A stretch of 64,000 bases of DNA from Neoceratodus forsteri. Its lineage: Eukaryota > Chordata > Ceratodontiformes > Ceratodontidae. The DNA lies in assembly GCA_016271365.2 (NCBI GenBank), contig CM057456.1, positions 889,944,001 to 890,008,000 on the forward strand, read 5' to 3'. A program made the translations under genes and the position numbers. This document shows positions 11,837 to 22,030 of this stretch, in pieces. Each line of letters opens with the position of its first letter. The stretch's first letter is position 1. The notes under the pieces are model-generated. The model had not been told where the DNA came from. It ran no database searches and saw only the letters and a program-made list of their open reading frames with translations.

Positions 11837-11984
11837 ACATTCCAGGTCTTGTATAAAATGTCTCGTTTGTTAGAAATTATTTCTTTTATTCTGGATATGT
11901 ATCACAGACTAATGGAACTTGTTCTGTTCTGACTTTTCCTAATAAAGTTGATTAAATTTGAAAAAAAAAAACACATTCCAGGTC
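11837..11984 (+). mobile_element. Short L1-type retroinsertion with target duplication
   Basis: ACATTCCAGGTC occurs perfectly at 11837-11848 and again at 11973-11984. Between them lie about 110 bp ending in AATAAA (11941) and an A11 run (11961-11971). A perfect 12-bp target duplication, a polyadenylation signal and a poly-A tail are the marks of L1-style target-primed insertion. The insert is too short to tell a truncated L1 3' end from a processed transcript. Confidence 0.8.
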
Positions 11985-13338
11985 ATTGGATGTCTGGGGT
12001 TGATGCACTTCCAGGTGTTAAAGGCACTTAAGTCAAGTGTCTCATGCCACATTATGCACATGGGGTGCATTATTCTCAGGCAACCAATATCCTGTTATGC
12101 CATATTGCTTACTTATTGTGTTGGGGCATCCATGTATTGTTTTTACATTGATGCAATGTTACAGGCCAGTTTACCTGTACAGTATGTGCACCCAAGAAGC
12201 CAGTGCTTTATACTGTTGGAATGGTGAGAGTCAGGCCTTTCCAATAGTGTACAATAAAATGTTTTAGAATGTAACATATTCACAATATTATTGTTACTAT
12301 CAGCATAAGGGCAATACATGGATGTAGGAATTAATGTATCACTACATAGATGTTGTATCAGCATGCATCGTCATGCCAACATAACACCTAGCTTTCAGTT
12401 TTTATGAGTTCCTGGCCCTAACAATTCCAAAGATAGCCAATTATAATAATAATTTCTTTGAAAAGGGCTAACTCGGGTAACATTTGGAATAGAACCACAG
12501 TATTTTTTCTAGTTGTGAATATGTTACCATCAAAACCAAAATGAAACTAATACTGCACCACATTTGACCTTAAAACACCCATGTTACTGTATGTCCCCCT
12601 TCAGCCATCGCATTTAATTAAAGCAGTATTAACTGCTCAGTCTGTGCTGGAATTGCACACCACCTGGACCGTGATCATCCAGTTGTATCCAGTGGTGTCT
12701 CCAGGCTGAGGTTAGACATGGCATATTCCCCACTAAAATTCTGCTGTGCCCAAGCTATGCCCCATAAGTTAACACATAGCTTTGAATGCAGTCCAGCTAG
12801 ACATTTCACCAGTGTACCGTCACACAGACTTTATACCCTGCCTGTGCTACAGTCATTCACAATTCTTGGAGCTGCCCCTACCCACACTTTAGTTGCTCTA
12901 AGCTGATCCTTCTATATCCCATCTATAATGTGGTGCCAGAAATTGTGCACTGTGCTTTAAAACGCTGTAGAGAGTATCACAACCCTTTGCCTTCCACAGC
13001 ATGCTGTTATCTTTCTTGACAGCAACAAAGCACTTTTTAGAGTGCTTTAGTGTCTTATTTCTAAAAAAAATAACAAGAACCTTTCCAGTTTTCATTTCAG
13101 AATCCCCTTGCCATTCAGGGTGTATTTCCTCTCGTTCTTCAGTGCTAGATGCATTACCATGCATTGCCCATGTTAAAGTTCATCTGCACATACTGTATAT
13201 TCTAGCTTCTCCCACCCATCTAAACCCCTTTACAACCAATCATACTGATCATCCATGGCAGTCACATTAGCTAGTTTGGTTTTGCCACAGTATGTCATAT
13301 GGCTCTTGTACGGTCCACTCAGCCTGTGTGCAATTCAA
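11985..13338. other. Unrecognised noncoding DNA
   Basis: No recognisable coding sequence or element. The overlapping short reading frames on both strands have no family resemblance and no coding bias visible to the eye. Confidence 0.4.
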
Positions 13339-13552
13339 TTCAGTATAGCCTAGAGGTTAGAGTAATGAGCTGTGAATGAGCTTGGTATATCCAGCAGACC
13401 TGGGTTTGATTCCCACAACCACCACCTGCATACTGTGTGACTCTGTGCAAGTCACTTAACCACTCCAGTGTTCCCAGGTCACTCCTGAAAACAGGCACTT
13501 GTGCCTAGTGGGCCTTACCCGGTTACCAAAGAATAATAATAAATAAATACTT
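13339..13552 (+). mobile_element. tRNA-derived SINE, copy 3, full length
   Basis: The most complete copy, about 210 bp. The A box region is TAGCCTAGAGGTTAG and the B box GGGTTTGATTCCCAC. Then come TGTGTGACTCTGTGCAAG, TCACTTAACC and the tail CCAGGTCACTCCTGAAAACA...GCCTAGTGGGCC...ACCCGGTTACC, ending in AATAATAATAAATAAATA. The tail aligns with the 3' end of the 2A LINE (GGGTCATGCCTGAAAATA...ACCCGGTTATC), pointing to that LINE as its mobilising partner. Confidence 0.88.
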
Positions 13553-13979
13553 TCAGTTCAATTTGTATTTAGGGATAAAAGCTATTGCACTATGGCTAAT
13601 TTGCAATAGTATCCCATATGCATAATTTGTTATTGTAAGTTGAATAGTAATACAAACATGCAACAGACACAACACAATACTATACCAAACATAGAATAAT
13701 GATACAAAGACTAGAACTGATGTTTACAGCTGATCCGTTTTCAACAGCAGTACATTGAAGGTTATACAGTACATACTGAATTTGTTTTTTAAAAAAGTTG
13801 AACAAAATTCAAAAGGGGGCTGCAGCAACCCTTACATTTTTGAAGACTTTCCATAGACCACTTTTTAAAAACTACTTTAGTGGGGGCCTGCTGCTGAGCT
13901 CCTGAAATTTAAGTGGTGAAGAATTCCACCGATGTGGAAAGAAAGGAAATAAAAAAGCTCATACAGCCAGATGTTTTTA
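13553..13979. other. Unrecognised AT-rich DNA
   Basis: No features supported. Confidence 0.4.
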
Positions 13980-15150
13980 CATTTTGCTTTGCTGTGAATT
14001 GGACAAATTCACATGGTGAATCTAAGTGAATTGCCAATTTCCAGGTGAATTAGACAAATCTCATAATTTGCTGTTTGAAGTTGTAAAATTTGCCAGCAAA
14101 GAACTGCACAAATTTTGTCTCTAACTGTAATAAAAACCTCTCCCTATACTGTGCTATAATACTGCCCCCTCCCACCTACCAAAAATGTTGTAGTTATATA
14201 CCCCCACCACCAATCCCTGCTGGCACATTCATCCATCCTCACCCCCCCATCCTGGCAAATTTCAAGTAAAAGTAAGACAAGCAACATATGTTTACCCCCC
14301 CATCCACACACCAAACTCACTTCCTCCACCTCCTTCCTCGTAAGTCCCACTACCAGGTCCATTAGTCATAACACCACCCACCAACACCCACCCGACTACA
14401 ACCACCCTCCTTCCCTCCACCAGCACCAAGAAAATATGTGACCTGTAATAAACAAAATGGTCCCCTGGTGCATAGCATCTGGTCTGTTCGGTGCCTATAC
14501 TGGTAATGGGCCCCACATGAATAAATTGTGATGTAGTTTGCTTCTAGTAAAACATGATTGGCTGAAAATTTTGCCAATCAGGTTTTACTAGGAGCAAAAA
14601 TGTCACTGTTCATTTGTGCCCCAGTGCCGTCATGGAGATAGACACTGAACTGAGCAGATGATCCATACCAGAGGATCATTTTCATTAAGACAGGTCCCAT
14701 TTTTTCTGGGTGCTGTTGGGGGAGGAGGGTGATGGAGTGGATGGTTTGGTGGGGGGTGTTGTGACTAGTGGACCTGATGGTGGGATTCCAGGTGGAGGGA
14801 GGTGGGTTCAGTGTGTCTGGCACATAGGTGGGGGTAAAGATGAATATATGTTGCTTGTCTTACTTTCACTTGAAGTTTGCCAGGATGGCAGGGCAGAGAA
14901 GAGCATACCAGCAGGGGCTGGGAGGGGAATATATGACTACAACATTACTGGGTGGTGAGAAGGGGTAGAACTGCAGCACAGTGAGTAAAGAAGGTTTGAG
15001 GGTTTTAGGGGTTTTTTTAAAGAATTTTAGTAGTGAAGTTGGTGCAGCTGCCAGACAATTTGTGAAATTCAGCAATTGTAAATTATCATAAATTCATGCC
15101 AGTTTTGTTGATGTGTTAAAACATTGCCGCATCACTAATTAGGAACTGTA
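13980..15150. mobile_element. Foldback element, about 1.1 kb
   Basis: A large imperfect palindrome centred near 14575. At the centre, TTCTAGTAAAACATGATTGG is followed about 25 bases later by its near reverse complement. Outward, C-rich sequence at 14150-14450 pairs with G-rich sequence at 14700-14960: for example CTGGCAAATTTCAAGTAAAA (14252) with ACTTGAAGTTTGCCAGGA (14868), and ATGTTGTAGTTATATAC (14185) with TATGACTACAACAT (14930). The outer ends are AT-rich. The purine/pyrimidine asymmetry explains the spurious ORFs in the arms. The termini and target duplication are unresolved. Confidence 0.72.
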
Positions 15151-15162
15151 AATACAGTTGCA

Positions 15163-15480
15163 CTAGCTGCACAAATACTACTCAAGAGTGTTCTTCTAGA
15201 AAGTTTCCAGTGCAAGTAGTCTGGGACTTTGCCCTGCACTCATCTAAGGAAAAAGTAAAGCTGGTGCAATCTTCTTCTATCATCTATAGAAAGCCAGTTG
15301 GTTGAACAGTGGGTAAGGATTAGTTGGAGGAATAGAGCACCGTGCCATCCCTGTACAGCTGGTACACTGCACCTCCCAGACCTGATCCAACACCATTCAA
15401 AAACAAGAAAAGGAGTGTAGGGCCTAAAACTGACTCCCTGTGGAACATCTCTGACCACTGCAGTTGTATTTACAGTTCCT
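15163..15480 (-). mobile_element. LINE reverse transcriptase fragment, minus strand
   Basis: Read on the minus strand, 15458-15240 is open for 72 codons and contains VPQGVSFRP, a decayed GVPQGSxLGP RT block, then about 40 codons later a degenerate equivalent of the YADD region. It is flanked by an inverted repeat of about 24 bases sharing AATTAGGAACTGTAAATAC (15136-15156 and, reversed, 15468-15486). It may be a separate insertion or an inverted piece of the LINE that starts just after it. Confidence 0.5.
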
Positions 15481-16939
15481 AATTAGATATAATTACAAAC
15501 TCCTCTTGGTATAGTTCAAAGCTAAATAAACTAAAAAAAATGAAGTGACAAAATGTGGTCTATTGCTAAGAACTATAATATTTTATCTGAGTGGAATAAG
15601 TACCATCAAATGTGTGATAATTATACCAAAGAAGTTAGATTAGTAAGAATATTATAAAACAATGTTTGGAAATTGAAATAAAAATCTGCCAAAAAATGTT
15701 GGAAAATCTTGAAGAAATTGAAAAAAAATTCAGAATTCCCTAAACAATTTGCAGTAGAGGCATAATGCATTCAGATGGGACCATAGACAGCAACAGAATT
15801 TAATAATTATATTGTAAAAATGGGGACAAATATCCTTAAATTAGATAATGAACCAAATTAACAACTTTCTGCTAGTTATGTTCCTTTAGGGGAGTCCAGA
15901 AATACTTTTAAATATAATTACATTAAAGTTGAGGAAGTAAATGAAAGAACTGAATTAAATAGATATTTCAAAGGCAGTTGGACTGGACAATATCCCCTCC
16001 CTGCTATTGAAATACACCAGACCTGTAGTCTCAGTACTTTTGACTTACATCTTTAATATGTCCCTGACCACTGGTGAATTTCCAGTAGCCTGAAAGATGG
16101 ACAAGGTAGTTCTGATTTACAAATAGGGAGATAAATTAGCTATAGGGAAGTACCAGTCAAATTCTTTGCTTTTGACAATGTCCAAAATATTAAGAGAGAA
16201 TTGTTAGTGTACAGATGAAATGTTTTTAGAAAGCAAAAATGGCCTGAGTAAATATCAGTCTGGGTTATGTTCAAAACACAGCACTACTACACCTTTAATG
16301 AGGGTGGCAGGTGACATCCAGGAGGCCCTGAACAAGACAGTGTCAGTGAGAGCAAGCTTTATTGATTTTTCTAAAGCTTTTGATACTCTGAACCATGACA
16401 CTCTTTTCTCCTGGTTACGGCCCTGGGATTGTCACCCCCACCCTTGAAATGGTTTACAGAATATATTAAAAGGAGGTAGCAAATAGTCAGTATTGGTGAA
16501 TTTTGTCTCAGACAGGGTACAAATTATTTCAGGGACCCCCAAGTTTCAATAGGGGGACCCTTATTATTAAATGTCTACATGAATGACTTCACACTTCACA
16601 ACCCTGATGTTAAATTACATTTGCATGCAGATCATATTAGTATATATACCTCAGGAGAAGCTGTGAAACAAATAGAATTCAGTTTTCAAAATGCATTTGA
16701 TCAGATACAGTCTTTTTTTTCTTCGGAAACAAATTAGGTTTAAATGCTAAAAAATCATAAACTTTATTATTCAATTGAGTCTCTAATACTAATTTGGTTA
16801 AAGGGACAGTAAACATTGTAGGGATTGCTCAAACCATGAAAGCCCATTAAAAGTTCTTTTGAAAGAAGTATTTGGCTTTCTTGTATGTGTCAAAAGTCCC
16901 GAGATATGAATATTTAAATCATCTGTAAATAAAAGCAAG

Positions 16940-17075
16940 GCAGCCATTTCATGCAGTCCTAAAACAGAAAGAGATGTCACTGAGGGGCAAGCTGTAATTA
17001 ACAACATACAGCTTGCCCCTCAGTGACATCACGTCCTGTTTTTAAGACTACATGAAATGGCTGTTACTAAGATTT
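16940..17075. repeat. Near-perfect hairpin inside the Tigger 5' region
   Basis: The arms 16973-16996 and 17007-17030 are exact 24-base reverse complements around a 10-base loop (core GAGGGGCAAGCTGTA). Imperfect pairing continues outward: GCAGCCATTTCATGCAGTC at 16941 against TACATGAAATGGCTGTTA at 17048. It may be an internal part of the transposon end or a small MITE inserted there. Confidence 0.8.
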
Positions 17076-17400
17076 GATTTATGCATTACTTAGCTACAGT
17101 TAATTCCACTTGTATGCCTTTCAGATGTATGCCTTTTTCGTTCATATGCCTTATTCTCTCCAGTCCCGATTTTTTCCATATCTGAGTAATGTTATTCATT
17201 CTGTTTGTATGCTTTGTGTTTTTCGGTTGTATGCCTTTTTTTCATTCCCAACCTTAGCATTTAAGTTATTGTCAGCTATGTGCGGTTGGTATAACGAGGT
17301 GCTAATTGATAGCTTGTGGCTTTTAAATAGCATTGCCTAACACCTGCACATTAGTTCCTCCATTCTCAGTAAGCTTGGTTAGCTCTGAATGCTTCAAAAT

Positions 17401-19071
17401 GGACAAAAGCAAGAGGAATGTGCTGTTTCTTGCTAAAAAAAAGTTGAGCTGATCAAAAAGGCTAGTATTCCAGGTGTGTCACGAAAAGAATTCACCATAG
17501 AATTCGGGGTTGACATCTCGAGTGTTGGCAGGTTTCTGAGAAGCCAGGAAAAGATCCTGCATGAATGGAGCATGAGTGGGAACACAAGCAGGAAAAGAAA
17601 AAGGGAGGGTAAAGACCCACAAGTAGAGGAGGCTCTGTTGCGGTGGTTCTCTGACTCCAGAGATCGAGGAGTTCCAATATCAGGGAACATCTTGATGGTG
17701 AAAGCCCAAAGCCTCTCGCAATCCCTTGGTGTGAGTTTTGAGCTGACAGCCGGCTGGCTGTCAAGGTGGAAAGAGCACAACAGCATATGCTACTGACGGA
17801 TTCATGGCGAGAAGGCAGAAAACGACACCACTGCAGCTGAGGAGTCGATAAGGAGTGTACTGCCCACAATGTTAAACAACTATGCTCCACCCAATATCTT
17901 TAATGGTGATGAAACTGCCTTGTCTTTTCGAGCCACCCCAGATGGGACCTTATCATTCCGCAGCCAGACACCCGCTGGTTACAATAAAGCAAAAGACAGG
18001 GTATCAATAATGGTTTGTGCTAATGCCACTGGAAATGAAAAGTTACCCCTGCTAGTGATTGGTAAATCCAAGAAGCCTAAATGTTTTAAAAACATTAACA
18101 TTGATGCACTACCAGTCCAGCACTGTAGCAATTCCAATGCCTGGATGACAGCAGAACTTTTTCATGAATGGTTAAAAGAGCTCAATAAGTGAATGAGAAT
18201 CCAGAGACAAAAAATTGCAATGTTGGTTGGCAATTGCCCCGCTCATAAGCCAATCACACTTTCATACATTAAACTCATCCCCCTGCCCCTCAATTGCACT
18301 GCCCTGATTCAACCAATGGATCGGGGGTCATCCACAATTTAAAAGTGCACTATCGAAAATCAGTTGTTAGTAGGCTTCTGGATCACATTGATGGCTCAAA
18401 TGAAATGTTTAATGAGAAGGCAAAAAAAGATGTCAATTTCAGATGGCATCCACTTAGTCCATTACGCATGCAAAGAGGTAAAGCCACAAACCATAGCGAA
18501 CTGTTACATTAAAGCCAGTATCATAGCAGGGGAGGAAGTGGACACAGTGGAAAGTGTTGCCCCACCAGTAGGAATGCAGGAAACTGAATTTGCCAGCTAC
18601 ATCAGTGTGGACACTGAGGAGCCGACATGGGGCGGTTTAACAGAAGCCGAGATCTGTGAGGACATCCTGAATTGAAACACGGGTGCAGAGGATGATAAGG
18701 ACAAAGAGGCACCTGAGGAGCCTGTCCCTTCCACATCAGAGGTATGGAACATGATGGTAAAAATCAGGCATTATGTGGCAGCAAGGGAACTTAAAGAATA
18801 TGACTGGTTCTATGCATTCAAAAAGTGGGTTGAACTGTTAGCATGTCAGGGAAAAAAGCAGCTTAACCTAGAGAGCTGGTTAACACAGGAGAGCGGGGAG
18901 AGGGGACAGTCTGCAAATGATGTGAGTCAGAGTTTTTATCATGAAAGTTTTTCCACTGAAAATGAAACTTTGCCAGACATTTTATTTCAAAATGATGCTG
19001 CTACCAGTCAAAGTTTTACATTAATGCTCACTACAGCTGAAGCTGATACTCCTTACAGTGACTGTGACTGA
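17401..19071 (+). pseudogene. Tigger (CENP-B/TIGD-like) transposase, broken
   Basis: From ATG at 17401 a psq-type helix-turn-helix (ASIPGVSRKEF, VDISSVGRFL) follows after a frame break in an A8 run near 17440. A CENP-B-type DNA-binding domain (PQVEEALLRWF, GWLSRWKEHN) lies at 17610-17790. The DDE_1 catalytic region begins with FNGDETALSF (first Asp, about 17905). The second signature reads VGNCPAHK at about 18225 where the family has VDNCPAHP, so the second catalytic Asp is Gly. A conserved ALIQPMD block at about 18300 is followed by a frameshift. The C-terminal part (18751-19071) is open. The usual length is about 500-600 residues. At least four breaks plus the lost Asp make it inactive. Confidence 0.87.
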
Positions 19072-19576
19072 AATGTTAAAGCTGGACTTTTAAAATTTAA
19101 TTTATTACAGTATTTGGTGTTATAGTGCAATAATTACAGTGCAATATTTTAATGTTTCATTATTAAATAACTTTTTCAGAATTTCTACATCTGTCATGCC
19201 GGTTTCTTCACTGCAACCACATTTCAATGCTCAATAACTTCTCCCGCTTGTATACCATTCTGGGGGTATGCCATAATTACCATGGTCCGGTTGATGGGCA
19301 TACAAGTGGAATTGACTGTATTCATATCTCAAGACTCCTGTCCCCTACAGGTAAACCCAATACCTCATTTGAAAGAACTTTCATGGGCTTTCACAATTTG
19401 AGTGACCCCTGCAATGTTTACTGTCCCTCCTTGTCCATTGTGTCTAGGAATAGTGTAATATCTGAACAGGTCCTGTCCTGTAAATACTTAGGAATATGGC
19501 TGGATTAATTGTATAAATGGGACATTCATGTGAACAAAACTATGTCAAACCTAGGAAAAAGATGGGGATGTTATAT

Positions 19577-20095
19577 GGAATTTTATTTATTTATTTATTA
19601 TACTTTTTCCTGCCACCAGCTGCCTCACCTCAGCCCAGTCACAGACCCTCGATTTCCCACCTCACATTGGTCATGACTTCCTGATACCCCTGGCTTGTCC
19701 CTCGGGGTTGGCACCAGCTCTAAGTGCTGCATCTGACAGGATAGGTCAGGGAGCCAGCCTGAAAGCTAATTGAAGCTGAGGGTGGCCTTCAACAAGGGTG
19801 GCCAGCAGCACTTTTTCTAGACTGCCCCAGGGATGGGGACATGCAATAACATCCAGCGTCCACCACACCCCTCTTACATGTTGGTGCCAGTCGCCTGTGG
19901 TTCCCCAGCCTCCGCCAGGGGTCCCTCAAGCACCGGACACTCTACCCCTCCCTCCCCCCAGAGAAGGAGAGCAGTCCAGAGGATGCTCGATCCTTTTCAC
20001 CCGGCCGGCCCTCCAACTCTCTGTCTGTTCCCGAACCTGGGACACCGGTGTCGCAAGTGGAAATCCAGCTGCTGCACATTTGCCAAGGGAATCAT
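19577..20095. repeat. GC-rich dispersed repeat, copy 1 (LINE insertion)
   Basis: This begins with (TTTA)n at 19579-19600 and interrupts the LINE. The conserved core includes CCCCAGCCTCCGCC (about 19903) and GAGAGCAGTCCAGAGGATGC (about 19965), which recur near 28910 and 35480-35550. The ORFs at 19798-20135 are GC-rich shadows. The class is unknown. The (TTTA)n end suggests a retroelement tail with the element on the minus strand. Confidence 0.55.
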
Positions 20096-22030
20096 GAAAG
20101 TCTATTGTCAATTCTATGATCATACCAGTGTTTGATTATGGGGATCTACTTTTTATTGGGGTGTCAGGGAGGGAGCTGACAAAGCTGGATGTGATGTACA
20201 ACAGGTTTGCCTGCTTCATCCTCGATGTCCCCAGGTGAACCCACCATTGTCAGATGCATTCGGAGCTGAGCAGATTAAGACTGAATGAAAGAGAACATAT
20301 GCATCTTGTTAATTTTATGTATTCATGTTATAAAGATAGGGCTCCTGGTTAAATTATGAATAAGTTAGAACTGAGGCAAGTTAAAGAAGGGTTAACATAA
20401 GCACAGTAAGTGAAATATGTATTACCCCCTCGTTAAACTAACATAGGGAGATCACCATTATACTATTAAGGCACAAAAGCTTGGAATGCTATTCCCTGTA
20501 GTTTAAGGTAAAAAAAAGCCAGTGATCTTGAAAAAGATAAAAAGAATGGCTTATAGATTCAGTAAAGAATTATGTGCCATGGTGCTGCAGATATGATGCA
20601 GCCTGGCTCAAATAATGTATCATTACCAAGGCAGCCTAACTGTAGTCTTAAATAGTTTTTCAGATGAAATTATTAGAACTTAGAGTAGTAATTTGTAGAT
20701 ATTCTTCAAGATTAAGTGGGGTATTTCTGAGTGAATGAAAATGTACAGTATATGATGTATGATAATCATGTTGTTATATTTTTCATGTTTGATACATGTC
20801 TGTATTTTGATGTATGTCTTTCAGTATCCTGTTTATAATTGTACACTTTGTAACAATCTTGCTTCAAGGACCCCATTGAAAATAAGATTTGCTCAATTGG
20901 GCAATCTTTCGTCACATGTAAGCTATAAATAAAATGTATTATTATTACCACCACTACTGTTACCACTGGATTCTTTCCTGACTCATCCCCATTAATCACC
21001 ACAGTCTGGGATCTGTTAAGTCTGGTTGTCTACAGACCTCCATCACAGGGAGAAGAATTGGATAAAGGAGTGGGAAAAGTCATAAGCAGAATGGCAGAAA
21101 AAGGGGAGATGCTGCTGGTGGGGGACTTCAGTCTGCTGGACGTAGATTAGAGCTTCCCAGCTGCGATCTTGGCTAGAAGCAGGGATAACCTGGACTCCCA
21201 GCAGGGGGCGTTTCTCAAGCAACTAGTCAGGGAGCCCACTCATGATGGGGCAATACTGGACCTGGTTCCCACTAACAGGGACAGTGTTGCAGACATCAAG
21301 GTGGGAGGCCACCTAGGGACTAGAGATCACCATATAGTGTGGTTCGTCATAAGGACAGCAGTGGAAGCAAACCACACAACAAGGAGGGTCCTGGACTTGA
21401 AGAGTGCAGATTTGAAAAAATGGGTGAATGCTTCAGAGACAGCCTACTAAGGGGGACTAGCCAGGGTGGGGTGGAGAAACAGTGGGCCAAATTAAGGGAT
21501 GGAATAGTGCAGGCAACTAACCTGAGCACAAAAGAAGTGAGCAAGAACAGAAGGAAAAATAAATCACTGTGGTTCTCACATGGCTGAAAAGATTAAGTCT
21601 AAAAGGGTGGCATTAAGAAGGTAGAAAGAGACACAGAGGAAAGATGATAGGAAAATATACCAGGAGAGGCAGAGGGAAGCAGGGAAAGCGGTAAGGAGCA
21701 CAAAGGCATGAACTGAGGAAAGGCTAGCCAAGGGATAACTAATGAGGACAAGACCTTTTAGGTACATAAGTGAAGAAAAGACAAGAGGAGGATTGTGAAG
21801 TTAAAAAGGGTGGGGGACTGTGCAGAGGAAGCTCAGGAAAAGCAGATCTCCTGAACAGATATTTCTGTTCTGTCTTCACGGTGGATTGGGAAGGGGATGA
21901 ACCACATAAAAGCAGTGGGAACACTGGGGGAAGTGAGGTAGACACAAGTATTTTTACAGAGGAGAGAATACTAAAAGGACTTGCAAATCTGAAAGTGGAC
22001 AAAGCTATGGGGCCAGAGGGGGTTACATCA

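Larger units (their letters stand above)
16799..19431 (+). mobile_element. Tigger/pogo DNA transposon in the LINE
   Basis: The left end (16801) reads AAGGGACAGTAAACATTG and the right end, reverse complemented from about 19428, AGGGACAGTAAACATTGC. Similarity continues inward for about 75 bases (AAAGCCCATTAAAAGTTCTT against AAAGCCCATGAAAGTTCTTT). The left flank ends in TA (16799-16800), fitting pogo-type TA targets; the right TA is lost. The interrupted LINE resumes immediately beyond. At 2.6 kb with a transposase remnant it is a near-complete autonomous copy. Confidence 0.85.
15780..20640 (+). pseudogene. Reverse transcriptase of the interrupted LINE
   Basis: Translated in shifting frames, the first part gives a linker, a QSGLCSKHSTTTPLM block and ASFIDFSKAFDTLNHD (motif A, catalytic Asp kept; about 16350). 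A decayed GTPKFQ block follows, with HADHISIY in place of YADD (about 16625). After the Tigger it resumes with SCKYLGIWLD (about 19480). After the second insert it gives IPVFDYGDLLF (about 20130) and the C-terminal region. Stops and shifts are frequent and motif C is lost, so it is dead. The motif set fits the CR1/L2 group; the exact clade is not settled. Confidence 0.72.
15482..20955 (+). mobile_element. L2-like LINE, interrupted twice
   Basis: Pieces of one plus-strand LINE lie at 15482-16800, 19432-19576 and 20096-20955. The 3' end carries GGACCCCATTGAAAATAAGA, then ...AATAAAATGTATTATTATTA at about 20875-20950, a typical LINE tail with a short-unit repeat. The first gap is a Tigger transposon and the second a GC-rich repeat. 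Without them the element would be about 2.3 kb, 5' truncated. The order of protein motifs across the gaps is collinear, which is the main evidence that the pieces belong together. Confidence 0.75.

Noticed and set aside
1811..13552. tRNA genes at the three SINE heads
   Set aside because: A and B boxes are present, but the arms do not pair as a cloverleaf and each runs into the same SINE body.
14144..14958. Glycine- and valine-rich frames on both strands
   Set aside because: They come from the purine/pyrimidine-biased arms of the foldback element.
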